16,028 bases of DNA from an uncultured Erysipelotrichaceae bacterium (GCA_902795675.1 CADBLZ010000008.1:1-16028), one strand, 5' to 3'. Shown: positions 7,193 through 14,149, numbered from the stretch's first letter. Notes: a model not told the origin generated them from the letters alone. Numbers and translations are program-made.

Positions 7193-8590
7193 TTATTTAT
7201 AACTAATATTATAAATACTATTATCAACAATTATTTGATTATTGTTGATTATTATATTTTTACCAGATATATTACCAATATCATTGTCATTATTATCAAC
7301 GAAATAAGCGATTTCTTTTTCTTCATCTGTTTCTAAATAAGCACTATAAGTATCTTTTTTAGATACTAGATTAGTGTAACGATATGTTGTTGTATTACGA
7401 TCACTATCGAAGTATAAAGTTTCTAATTCGTCAGATTTATTAATATAAGACACATATAAGATATCATCTTTAACATATTTGATTTCTTTTATTGATTTGT
7501 AATTTGGTACAAGTAATTCATATTTAGGATTTAAGTTTTCATCATATATGACTAATTCTTCTCCATTAATATTAGCAATTACTTTATCAACAATAAATTC
7601 ATTAGTGTTGATATTCTTTTGTAATTCATTATTACTAAAGATATAGCATTTATTATCAGCAAAGATAAAGTATGATTTATTATTTACTTTTTTAATATCT
7701 AGTGAAGCTATATTATTTACTGTTATTTTATTATTAACTACTCTATTTAAGTCTTTATCATAGATAGATAGTTTATTATAACGATTTACAACATAGAAAT
7801 AATTATATGAATAAATAATACGATTATTATTTGTTTCAAATAAGGAATCATTGTCGTTATTTATGATACCGTATTTATTTCCATTTCTTACAATAAAGTA
7901 CTTACCAGTAGTAGTTTCAATACTATCAAAGTTGTTATCAATAATCTTTTTACCACTATAATTAACGATTCCACACTTATTATCGTCATCACATACACTT
8001 AAGTACTCTTCACTTGATACTTTAACTACTTTACCATCTGAGTTAGGAATAAATAAGTTTTTAAGTTCAACTGGATCAGAACCGATTAAGTCATATAATA
8101 ATGTTTTATCTTCTTTAATTGATATAAAACCAATAATATATTCAACGCCATTATTAGAATAAATAAGTGGTTTAGCTGTACCAACATCTAAGACAGCTTT
8201 ATTTTGTTCAACTGTTTTTTTATCGAAAGTAAATGTTGTTACATTACCATTATTATTAGTAAATATTAAATAATTATCATTTTTAGTTTTATATATATCA
8301 ACGTATTCTAGATCAGTATTAAATTTATATACTTCACTACCTGATGTGTCAATAATTGTACTTAGTTTACCGTCTGTTTCACCTAAATAGAAGTCTTTAT
8401 CTAACATACTTAAATCATAAGAAGAATTATATATTTCTTGTAGTTTTACTTCATTCTTATGAGCTTTTTTATCATTTTTACTATCTAGTATTAGAAAGAT
8501 AGAAACACCGACTATACTTAATAGTAAGATAACTACAACAGATATTAGTAGTATTTGATTTATTTGATTAGATTCTTTTTTTGTATTCAT
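7193..8590 (-). CDS. Single-pass membrane protein with WG-like repeats
   Basis: This 465-residue protein has a short cytosolic N-terminus, one membrane helix at about 12-34 and a large extracytoplasmic domain. Two WG-like repeats (pattern Lys-x-Gly-Ile-hydrophobic-Asn, then a strand and a turn) lie at about 206-222 and 239-255, and the rest is strand-rich, suggesting a beta-propeller-like fold. WG repeats are known in bacterial surface and adaptor proteins, usually of unknown role. The start is the ATG at 8590, with GTGAT four bases upstream; the GTG at 8599 is within the SD. The next gene upstream has the same plan, so they are likely distant paralogues. The linker before the helix is absent here. 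Confidence 0.8.
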   Translation of the reverse strand: MNTKKESNQINQILLISVVVILLLSIVGVSIFLILDSKNDKKAHKNEVKLQEIYNSSYDLSMLDKDFYLGETDGKLSTIIDTSGSEVYKFNTDLEYVDIYKTKNDNYLIFTNNNGNVTTFTFDKKTVEQNKAVLDVGTAKPLIYSNNGVEYIIGFISIKEDKTLLYDLIGSDPVELKNLFIPNSDGKVVKVSSEEYLSVCDDDNKCGIVNYSGKKIIDNNFDSIETTTGKYFIVRNGNKYGIINNDNDSLFETNNNRIIYSYNYFYVVNRYNKLSIYDKDLNRVVNNKITVNNIASLDIKKVNNKSYFIFADNKCYIFSNNELQKNINTNEFIVDKVIANINGEELVIYDENLNPKYELLVPNYKSIKEIKYVKDDILYVSYINKSDELETLYFDSDRNTTTYRYTNLVSKKDTYSAYLETDEEKEIAYFVDNNDNDIGNISGKNIIINNNQIIVDNSIYNISYK

Positions 8591-8608
8591 ATATATCACT
8601 TCTATTTC

Positions 8609-8617
8609 ATTTTATCA
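8609..8617 (-). promoter_or_regulatory. Possible extended -10 promoter (TGATAAAAT)
   Basis: TG-A-TAAAAT lies on the minus strand about 20 bases before the ATG at 8590, right after the preceding terminator. No -35 box at normal spacing is convincing. Confidence 0.45.
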
Positions 8618-8626
8618 TAAATCAAA

Positions 8627-8654
8627 TAAAAAATGAGAGTTTTTACTCTCATTT
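8627..8654 (-). terminator. Terminator of the 8649-10427 gene
   Basis: Arms 8631-8640 and 8645-8654 are perfectly complementary (10 bp) around a 4-base loop, followed by a U-run. The arm contains the TGA stop (8649-8651), which supports TGA being a true stop in this genome. Confidence 0.82.
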
Positions 8655-10427
8655 CTTGTTTATTATGACAATTTTGTTTCCTAGTTTTAGATAGAAGCCA
8701 TTATCTAAATTATTGATTACTAAGTTACCTTCATCAACAATATTATATTTTTCACTTAATACTTCCTTGTCATTATCATAGATAGTTACTTTGTTATCAT
8801 CATATGCTACCTTGATATTCTTTAATGTTGTTGAGAATGGTTCAATACCTTCTATTTCTTTACCAGTATTATAATCATAATATAGTACTGTATTATTTCT
8901 AATAACTAATACTTTGTTATTAATTAAATCAATCTTTCTAATTCTACTTTCGTAATCTGATAAGTTGATCTTATACATTTCTTCTAGTTTAGAATTATAG
9001 AATGTAATTTCTTTATTCTTAATTGAATAAGCCATACCGTTAGTTTTTGTTACAACTGGTCCGTCATAAATGTTAGTTAGTTTTTCTTCTGATACAGCAT
9101 AGTATTTAGTTTCATCTTTAGTATTTACTTCTAGATAACGTTCACTGTCAACATCTTTTACTTCAGCTACAAAAGATTTATCTTTTACTTCATCAATAGT
9201 TAAGTCTGTTTCAATTAAACTATCTTTACCAGTTAGTAAGTATACTTTATCTTCTTTTACAACAAGATAAGCATTATATGCTGGATAGATGTAGTCATAT
9301 TCGTAATCGATTACTTTTTTAGTTTTAGCGTCAATAATACCATATTTAGAATCTTTAGATACGATGAATGTATCTTCATCAACATTATTTAATTTGATAT
9401 CTTCATAATCTTCTAAGATATCTTTACCATTAGTCATATTTAGAACATTATATGTTCCAGCATCATTTTTATAAACAATATATTTTGAACTTGTTGTAAT
9501 TAGTTCTTTATCTTCATTTAAGTTGAATGATGAAGTTGATGAAAATTCTACTTCTTCATCAAAGGCGATGCTATAGATGTATTTAGAATCTAATTTTCCT
9601 CCACCAACACATTCAGCATAGAAACCAATTAATTTTTTATCGCCATTCTTTTCATAGTAAACTGGATAGTAATCATATCCATTTTTAACAAATTGATTTA
9701 CTTCTTTAAAATCTTTATCATCAAATTTATAAAGAGTTACTAAATTAGTTGAATCACCATGGTCACTAGTTATAAAGTATGTGTCACCATTTTCAGCATT
9801 AGCTATATAAGAGTATTCAAATGAACCTTTGTATAGTTCTTCACCTTTACTGTTATAAATAGCTTTTACTTCGTTATCTGGTTCATCATTTTCTTCTAGT
9901 AATTCAATATAGTAATCATTCTTATTCATAATAATATGATATAAGAAGTTTTTACTTTCTAATTCAGAAACAGCATAGTAACTTTCTAGTTTTTCAGTAG
10001 TTTCAGTTTGGTTTTTAACGTCTTTTTTGTAAACGTTATTGTACCAATAATATACTAAGTAACCTAATCCACAAATGATACCAACAACTAAGATAAAGTA
10101 GAATAATTCACTAAAGAATCCTTTTAGTTTAGATTCTTTTTTAGGAGTATAAACAGGTTCAACAGCTGAGACATTAGTACCAGTTATTTCTTCTATTTTT
10201 ACTTCGTTATTTTCAACTTCTTGTATTTCAGGTTCTTCTACTTTTGGAGTTTCAGTTACTTTAACTTCTTCTACTTTAATTTCTTCTACTTTTGGTTCTT
10301 CGATTTTAACTTTTTCTACTTTTTCTGTTTTAGGTTTTTTAGTTACTTTCTTTTTAGTTTCTTCAGGTTTAACCTTTTGTACGTATTTTCTTTTTTTAGC
10401 AGCAACTTTTTTCTTTTCTTCGGCCAT
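8649..10427 (-). CDS. Single-pass membrane protein, charged linker and WG repeats
   Basis: This 592-residue protein starts with a basic cluster (about 5-36), then a Val/Glu/Lys low-complexity tract of KVEE-like units (about 36-80), one membrane helix (about 106-128) and an extracytoplasmic domain of about 460 residues. WG-like repeats lie near 324-345 and 360-380; the second is close to the family pattern (KYGIID, then a VIDYEYDYI strand). The domain is strand-rich with a single Cys. The ATG at 10427 follows AGAGGT. The basic N-terminus could touch RNA, DNA or acidic lipids, and the linker could reach partners in the cytosol; both are inference. It shares its plan with the downstream gene and, loosely, with the zinc-ribbon pair. 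Function is unknown. Confidence 0.82.
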   Translation of the reverse strand: MAEEKKKVAAKKRKYVQKVKPEETKKKVTKKPKTEKVEKVKIEEPKVEEIKVEEVKVTETPKVEEPEIQEVENNEVKIEEITGTNVSAVEPVYTPKKESKLKGFFSELFYFILVVGIICGLGYLVYYWYNNVYKKDVKNQTETTEKLESYYAVSELESKNFLYHIIMNKNDYYIELLEENDEPDNEVKAIYNSKGEELYKGSFEYSYIANAENGDTYFITSDHGDSTNLVTLYKFDDKDFKEVNQFVKNGYDYYPVYYEKNGDKKLIGFYAECVGGGKLDSKYIYSIAFDEEVEFSSTSSFNLNEDKELITTSSKYIVYKNDAGTYNVLNMTNGKDILEDYEDIKLNNVDEDTFIVSKDSKYGIIDAKTKKVIDYEYDYIYPAYNAYLVVKEDKVYLLTGKDSLIETDLTIDEVKDKSFVAEVKDVDSERYLEVNTKDETKYYAVSEEKLTNIYDGPVVTKTNGMAYSIKNKEITFYNSKLEEMYKINLSDYESRIRKIDLINNKVLVIRNNTVLYYDYNTGKEIEGIEPFSTTLKNIKVAYDDNKVTIYDNDKEVLSEKYNIVDEGNLVINNLDNGFYLKLGNKIVIINKK

Positions 10428-10450
10428 ATATATACCTCTATTCTGATTTA

Positions 10451-10459
10451 ATTATAACA
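10451..10459 (-). promoter_or_regulatory. Extended -10 promoter (TGTTATAAT)
   Basis: TG-T-TATAAT lies on the minus strand about 25 bases before the ATG at 10427, directly after the xseB terminator. No good -35 box is seen. Confidence 0.55.
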
Positions 10460-10466
10460 TTAAATG

Positions 10467-10497
10467 AAAAGAAATAGAAGAGTTATTCTTCTATTTC
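10467..10497 (-). terminator. Terminator of xseA-xseB
   Basis: Arms 10471-10481 and 10487-10497 are perfectly complementary (11 bp) around a 5-base loop that contains the xseB TAA stop (10483-10485). A short U-run follows. Confidence 0.8.
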
Positions 10498-10716
10498 AAA
10501 ATCTTCTAATTCACCATTTTCTTTTAGAATTTTATTTACTTTTTCAGTAGCGTTATTAAGTTTTTCACTACAGTTTTTAGCAAGTTTCATTGCTTCACTA
10601 TATTTATTAATAGCATCATCAAGTTTTACATTTCCTTCTTCTAGTTCAGTAACGATTTCTTCTAGTTCTTGTAACGCTTCTTCAAAACTTTTTTCTTGTT
10701 CTTCTTTTTTAGCCAT
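10483..10716 (-). CDS. xseB: Exodeoxyribonuclease VII small subunit
   Basis: This 77-residue protein has the XseB pattern: a two-helix coiled coil starting with FEEALQELEEIVTELEEG, then N/V-K-L-D-D-A-I and a second helix with Y-x-x-x-M-x-L-A-K-x-C. XseB subunits bind the C-terminal helix of XseA to form exonuclease VII, which degrades single-stranded DNA to short oligonucleotides in the cytoplasm. Length is normal for the family. The ATG at 10716 is chosen because AAAGGAG lies 10 bases upstream, inside the end of xseA. A TTG at 10725 is in frame but only two bases from the SD. The gap from the xseA stop is one base, so translation is coupled. Confidence 0.95.
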   Translation of the reverse strand: MAKKEEQEKSFEEALQELEEIVTELEEGNVKLDDAINKYSEAMKLAKNCSEKLNNATEKVNKILKENGELEDFEIEE

Positions 10717-10717
10717 A

Positions 10718-11917
10718 TTAATCAATCTCCTTTACTGTTGCTTTTATTGTACCTTCGCTAAATCTTACGTTTATTTCATCGTTTTGTTTTAAGTCTTTAG
10801 CTGTTTTTATCGTTTTATCATCTTTGGTTACGATACTGTAACCTTTTTTAAGAATACCTAATGGATTAAGTAATTCTAATTTGTTAATTAGTAATTCGTA
10901 TGAATGATTACGATTATTTAAGTATGTTTTAATAAATTTATTTAATGTATCTATATGGTGATCTAGTTTTTGTTCTTTAACTTCGTATAGAGCCATTGGA
11001 TTCTTTAACACATAATTGTTTTTTAAATCATTTAAACGATTTGTATAAAGTTTTATTTCTTTTTTAATAACTTCATTTGATCTTATCTTATATTGATTTA
11101 TTAATGTATTTAAATCAACTAAGTTAGGAACAGCCATTTCGGCTGCACCAGTTGGTGTTGGTGCTCTTAAGTCTGCAACAAAATCGGCGATTGTCCAGTC
11201 TATTTCGTGACCAACAGCAGATATTATAGGTATTTTAGAATTATATATTGCACGAGCAACAATTTCTTCATTAAATGCCCACAGATCTTCAATTGATCCA
11301 CCACCTCGACCACAGATTATTAAATCAAGTTCAAAGTCTTGAGCTGTTGTAAGTTGTTTAACAATTGATTCTTTAGCGCCTTCACCTTGAACTAAAGCTG
11401 GAAATAAGATTGTTTCACATAATGGATATCTTCTTTTTATAGTAGATAAGATATCTCTTATAGCAGCACCTGTTGGCGCTGTTACAATACCAATTCTTTT
11501 TGGAAATCTTGGAATTGGTCTTTTGTGCTCTTGGTCAAATAAACCTTCTTGAGATAATTTCTTCTTTAATTTTTCTAATTCTAGGAATAGATTTCCTTGA
11601 CCATCTTGTTCCATTTGTTCAACATATATTTGATATGAACCAGTAGCTTCATAAACAGATACACGGCCACAAACAAGTACTTTCATACCATCTTCTGGTT
11701 CAAAGTTTATTTTAGATGCAAAGCTTTGAAACATAACGGCAGCTAATCTTGAAGTATCATCTTTTAAAGTAAAATAAAAGTGACCTCTTGAGTGGTGTTT
11801 AAAGTTACTTATCTCCCCTTTTAAGTATATTTTATTAAGGGCAGGTTCTCTTTCAAACATGTTTTTAATAGCTTTATTTAAGGCGGTTATTGTAAAATAT
11901 TTTATGTTTTCGTCCAT
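10718..11917 (-). CDS. xseA: Exodeoxyribonuclease VII large subunit
   Basis: This 399-residue catalytic subunit of exonuclease VII has an OB-fold DNA-binding domain (about 5-100, with LKGEISNFK and GHFYFTLKD) and then the nuclease domain. The family signatures are GRGGGSIEDLW (about 203-213) and AVGHEIDWTIADF near 234-246, followed by RAPTPTGAAE. A helical C-terminal region that binds XseB ends the protein; it is shorter than in E. coli or B. subtilis (about 450 residues), which suggests a reduced coiled-coil stalk. The ATG at 11917 has AAGGTGA five bases upstream; an in-frame GTG at 11926 lies in the SD. The gene is followed by xseB with a one-base gap. Its role is single-strand DNA degradation in repair and mismatch correction. 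Confidence 0.97.
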   Translation of the reverse strand: MDENIKYFTITALNKAIKNMFEREPALNKIYLKGEISNFKHHSRGHFYFTLKDDTSRLAAVMFQSFASKINFEPEDGMKVLVCGRVSVYEATGSYQIYVEQMEQDGQGNLFLELEKLKKKLSQEGLFDQEHKRPIPRFPKRIGIVTAPTGAAIRDILSTIKRRYPLCETILFPALVQGEGAKESIVKQLTTAQDFELDLIICGRGGGSIEDLWAFNEEIVARAIYNSKIPIISAVGHEIDWTIADFVADLRAPTPTGAAEMAVPNLVDLNTLINQYKIRSNEVIKKEIKLYTNRLNDLKNNYVLKNPMALYEVKEQKLDHHIDTLNKFIKTYLNNRNHSYELLINKLELLNPLGILKKGYSIVTKDDKTIKTAKDLKQNDEINVRFSEGTIKATVKEID

Positions 11918-11935
11918 ATTGCTCACCTTGTTTTA

Positions 11936-11944
11936 ATTATACCA
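11936..11944 (-). promoter_or_regulatory. Extended -10 promoter of xseA-xseB (TGGTATAAT)
   Basis: TG-G-TATAAT lies on the minus strand about 20 bases before the xseA ATG, right after the terminator of the upstream operon. No convincing -35 box is seen. Confidence 0.55.
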
Positions 11945-11957
11945 AACATTTGTATAT

Positions 11958-11987
11958 AAAAAAAGAGTAAAAGCTATTTGCTTCTAC
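11958..11987 (-). terminator. Terminator of the relQ-tam41 operon
   Basis: Arms 11967-11974 and 11980-11987 form 8 pairs, one G-U, around a 5-base loop. A run of seven U follows after a short gap (A-run 11958-11964). The tam41 TAG stop (11974-11976) lies at the loop edge. Confidence 0.72.
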
Positions 11988-12900
11988 CTTTTATATATTT
12001 CTCTATTTTATGTAATGTATATGGAACACTTCTTATAATACCGTTTGTTTTTAATCCTTCGAAGATTTGATTTCGAGATTCAATTGCATTCTTATGTTGG
12101 AAGAATCTTACAATACCTATTTGTAAATCTGTTTCATTAGTAATATCGTAGTTATGCTTAGTTAGGTAATAAAGTATTTCGATAGGTATTTCTTTTACAT
12201 GATATCTTAATTCTTGTTTATCTATTTTGATTCTACCTTTAGCATCAATAGATATGTATTCAGGAATATAGTTTAAGTATAGTTTTACTAGTTCACTTAT
12301 ACTTCCATAAACAATATTACGAACTTTATCTGGATCTTCAGCAAAGTGCATTCTTTGATCACCAATATAAGATAATTTAACGATGTTGTTACATAAATCG
12401 AAGATATCTGTTTCTTCATCGCTTAAGATTGATCCGATAAGAAAAGCGTTTTTTAAGTTATCGGATAAAGCTTCTCTAATCTCATCATCACTTTTTATTT
12501 CTAATGTTGGTTTTTGAAAACGACCTGCAACAAAGAATGTATCCCAAGCTTTTAAGTTACGAATGAAATCTTTTTTCTCAATTACACCATATTTATATCT
12601 ATCTTCACCAAATTGAATACCACTATAGTATGTTATTCCATTTGGCCCTTTTAAGAAACTATTGGTTGATAGTGCTATATGGCATTTACCAGAAAATGAA
12701 TAATCTTTTGGGTTTAAGCGAAGGTTTTCTTTATGCCATTCTTTTAAGTTTGGGACGACAAAGATAACATCTATCAATGATTTATAACCTTCATGATTAG
12801 TTTGTTTGAAAACAGAACTTCCGTAACCATAGACAGCATTTGCGGCTGGATGAACTGCACTAAAACTTTCGATTTTATTAAAGTTCTCAACACTTGTCAT
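11974..12900 (-). CDS. tam41: Tam41/Mmp37-type CDP-diacylglycerol synthase
   Basis: This 308-residue protein aligns along its whole length with the Tam41/Mmp37 family, the peripheral CDP-diacylglycerol synthase of mitochondria that makes CDP-DAG and PPi from phosphatidate and CTP. Landmarks in order: YGYGSSVFKQ (24-33) and Asp44 (nucleotidyltransferase core), EWHKENLRLNPKDYS (54-68), KYGVI (103-107), WDTFFVAGRFQKP (119-131), NLKNA (148-152), LSYIGDQRM (176-184), EDPDKVRNIV (188-197) and a basic C-terminal helix. No membrane helix is present, so it is not the usual integral CdsA. The core motif reads GSS where Tam41 proteins usually have GSG. The ATG at 12900 has AAAGGAG nine bases upstream. 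It lies 21 bases after relQ in one operon. Expected action is at the inner membrane face, feeding phosphatidylglycerol and cardiolipin synthesis. Confidence 0.9.
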   Translation of the reverse strand: MTSVENFNKIESFSAVHPAANAVYGYGSSVFKQTNHEGYKSLIDVIFVVPNLKEWHKENLRLNPKDYSFSGKCHIALSTNSFLKGPNGITYYSGIQFGEDRYKYGVIEKKDFIRNLKAWDTFFVAGRFQKPTLEIKSDDEIREALSDNLKNAFLIGSILSDEETDIFDLCNNIVKLSYIGDQRMHFAEDPDKVRNIVYGSISELVKLYLNYIPEYISIDAKGRIKIDKQELRYHVKEIPIEILYYLTKHNYDITNETDLQIGIVRFFQHKNAIESRNQIFEGLKTNGIIRSVPYTLHKIEKYIKGRSK

Positions 12901-12921
12901 AAGGAAGTTCTCCTTTCAGTT

Positions 12922-13554
12922 TTATTTTTTCTTGGTTTGTTTTTTAATTTTGTTTTCTAGTTTTAATGTTTTACTCATTTCTTCATCGATTTTGAATAAT
13001 TCATTAGATATTTTATACATTTTATTAGCTATTCTTTTAGTTGTGTAATCACTCTTATAATTTAGTTTATGGTCTAAACTAGCCCATAAGTCCATAGCTA
13101 ATGTTCTAATTTGTATTTCAGCATAGATTTCAACATTATCATTAATTAATGGAACTGGTACTTTTACAATCATATGGTAACTACGGTAACCAGTTGGTTT
13201 TGGTGTTTTAATGTAATCTTTTTCTTTTACAACAGTTAAGATTTCACTTTTTCTAATGATATCTACTAAGTCATAAACGTCGTCTTCAAAAGAACAAATT
13301 ACTCTTACACCAACGATATCGTTAATATGTTCTTCAATATTTTTAACAGTAAAACGATATCCTTTTTTCTTAAGTTTCTTTTTGATACTATCAACAGTTT
13401 TGATACGAGTCTTAATATGTTCGATTGGATTATAAGACTTCGTATATTTAAAGGTATCATTTATTATTTCTAGTTGAGTCTCAAGTACTTTTAGAGCACT
13501 TGTATATTTAATCATTTCGCTATTAAGCTTCATGATTTCAATATCCATACCCAT
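12922..13554 (-). CDS. relQ: Small alarmone synthetase, RelQ type
   Basis: This 210-residue single-domain (p)ppGpp synthetase has no hydrolase or regulatory domains, and its length is that of RelQ/YjbM. It makes (p)ppGpp by moving pyrophosphate from ATP to GDP or GTP. Motifs: IKTRIKTVDSIKKKLKKKG (about 47-65), DIVGVRVIC (79-87, with the metal-binding Asp79), YIKTPKPTGYRSYH (114-127), EIQIRT (146-151, with the conserved Glu146) and DLWASLDHKL (155-164). The ATG at 13554 is chosen because AAAGGAG lies eight bases upstream. The frame extends ten codons to an ATG at 13584, which lies in a hairpin with no well-placed SD. RelQ leads the operon with the Tam41-type gene, linking stringent signalling to phospholipid synthesis. 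The promoter is a perfect consensus, suggesting strong basal transcription. Confidence 0.95.
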   Translation of the reverse strand: MGMDIEIMKLNSEMIKYTSALKVLETQLEIINDTFKYTKSYNPIEHIKTRIKTVDSIKKKLKKKGYRFTVKNIEEHINDIVGVRVICSFEDDVYDLVDIIRKSEILTVVKEKDYIKTPKPTGYRSYHMIVKVPVPLINDNVEIYAEIQIRTLAMDLWASLDHKLNYKSDYTTKRIANKMYKISNELFKIDEEMSKTLKLENKIKKQTKKK

Positions 13555-13578
13555 ATTAATAACTCCTTTCAAATTTTT

Positions 13579-13601
13579 AGGCATAAAAAAACACTATGCC
13601 T
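13579..13601 (-). other. Hairpin in the relQ 5' leader
   Basis: A 7-bp stem (13579-13585 with 13595-13601) closes a 9-base U-rich loop, about 20 bases after the predicted start and before the relQ SD. It is not a terminator, because the U-run is in the loop. It may stabilise the mRNA or affect translation. Confidence 0.45.
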
Positions 13602-13627
13602 CGCCTTTTTCTTCTTTGTAGGATAGT

Positions 13628-13656
13628 ATTATAAGTTTTTATTGGTGTTTTGTCAA
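13628..13656 (-). promoter_or_regulatory. Perfect consensus promoter of relQ-tam41
   Basis: TTGACA (13651-13656), a 17-base spacer and TATAAT (13628-13633) lie on the minus strand. Every consensus base matches, and it is the strongest promoter in the window. Predicted leader to the ATG at 13554 is about 67 bases. Confidence 0.88.
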
Positions 13657-13687
13657 ATAAAACCGCCTTATTTCTAGGGAAAGAAAG

Positions 13688-13716
13688 AAAAAAGTATTCA
13701 TTATTTATGAATACTT
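13688..13716 (-). terminator. Terminator of the 13701-13952 gene
   Basis: Arms 13692-13700 and 13708-13716 form 9 perfect pairs around a 7-base loop, followed by a six-U run. The TAA stop (13701-13703) lies in the loop. Confidence 0.82.
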
Positions 13717-13952
13717 CTAAACATTTCCATCGTTTCTTTTAAATCAGTTTTTTCTTTATTATCAAGTTTTACTACTTGTTCTTCAAAGTTCTTTTCATCC
13801 TCTTCTTTAAGACGTTTCATTTCTTTTTGTAAACGATCTTCAAAGTCATTAGTTGATTGTTGATTTTGACTAAAAGCATTCATTTGTTTATTAGCTATAT
13901 CAACATTTATTTCTGCACGGGAAAGTGGTTCTATTTTTCTTACGTTTTTCAT
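13701..13952 (-). CDS. Small charged helical protein, unknown
   Basis: This 83-residue protein has no family I recognise. The first 20 residues are basic and mixed, followed by a Gln/Ser/Asn-rich stretch and a strongly charged Lys/Glu helix (about 38-75) that may form a coiled coil. No membrane segment or Cys is present. The ATG at 13952 follows GGAAGTG. It has its own -10 and a tight terminator, which supports it being a real monocistronic gene. Its promoter diverges from that of the uraA operon. Confidence 0.72.
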   Translation of the reverse strand: MKNVRKIEPLSRAEINVDIANKQMNAFSQNQQSTNDFEDRLQKEMKRLKEEDEKNFEEQVVKLDNKEKTDLKETMEMFRSIHK

Positions 13953-13975
13953 TATTACACTTCCTTTATATTTTT

Positions 13976-13981
13976 ATTATA
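13976..13981 (-). promoter_or_regulatory. -10 box of the 13701-13952 gene
   Basis: TATAAT lies on the minus strand about 25 bases before the ATG at 13952. The -35 position would overlap the TTGACT box of the divergent uraA promoter, so the two may compete for polymerase. No clear -35 is seen. Confidence 0.45.
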
Positions 13982-13995
13982 CATTATTTTCGTTA

Positions 13996-14024
13996 TTGAC
14001 TTTTATTTTTTTTTGCTTTAATAT
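13996..14024 (+). promoter_or_regulatory. Promoter of the uraA-upp operon
   Basis: TTGACT (13996-14001), a 17-base spacer and TAATAT (14019-14024) lie on the plus strand. The start would be near 14031, so the leader ORF's SD sits almost at the 5' end of the RNA and the leader is about 165 bases long. Confidence 0.7.
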
Positions 14025-14044
14025 TTTTTTAAGGTGTTTAAGTT

Positions 14045-14149
14045 ATGAAGAACAAGATGTTGAAAAAATATATAACACAAAGGGGCCAAATTTGTGGGGA
14101 TATTTTTTCTCATCTTTTTGTTTTTACTATTAGAGATAAAAGCTTTTAA
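14045..14149 (+). CDS. Putative attenuator leader peptide of the uraA operon
   Basis: This 34-codon ORF has an SD (AAGGTG, 14031-14036) eight bases before its ATG. The peptide begins MKNKMLKKYITQRG and ends in a hydrophobic, Phe-rich stretch encoded by the U-rich tract. Its TAA (14147-14149) lies in the loop of the terminator that precedes uraA, so a ribosome at the stop would cover the whole 5' arm. This is the geometry of enterobacterial pyrBI leaders, where translation close behind a slowed polymerase prevents termination. The peptide itself need have no function. Interpretation rests on position and layout; a chance ORF cannot be excluded. Confidence 0.55.
   Translation: MKNKMLKKYITQRGQICGDIFSHLFVFTIRDKSF
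14076..14125 (+). promoter_or_regulatory. Candidate UTP-sensitive pause region
   Basis: A 6-bp hairpin (CACAAA 14076-14081 with TTTGTG 14091-14096) is followed by U-rich runs: six at 14103-14108, five at 14115-14119 and five at 14121-14125. Polymerase would slow here when UTP is low. The 14103-14111 segment can also pair, with one mismatch, to the 5' arm of the downstream terminator (14133-14141), which gives an alternative antiterminator. Confidence 0.5.

Noticed and set aside
10221..10451. Plus-strand Phe-rich open frame opposite the KVEE tract
   Set aside because: Antisense shadow of the charged linker of the 8649-10427 gene, with no SD or promoter.
12922..13584. Ten-codon N-terminal extension of RelQ to the ATG at 13584
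   Set aside because: That ATG sits in a hairpin with no well-spaced SD, whereas the ATG at 13554 has AAAGGAG eight bases upstream and gives the usual RelQ length.
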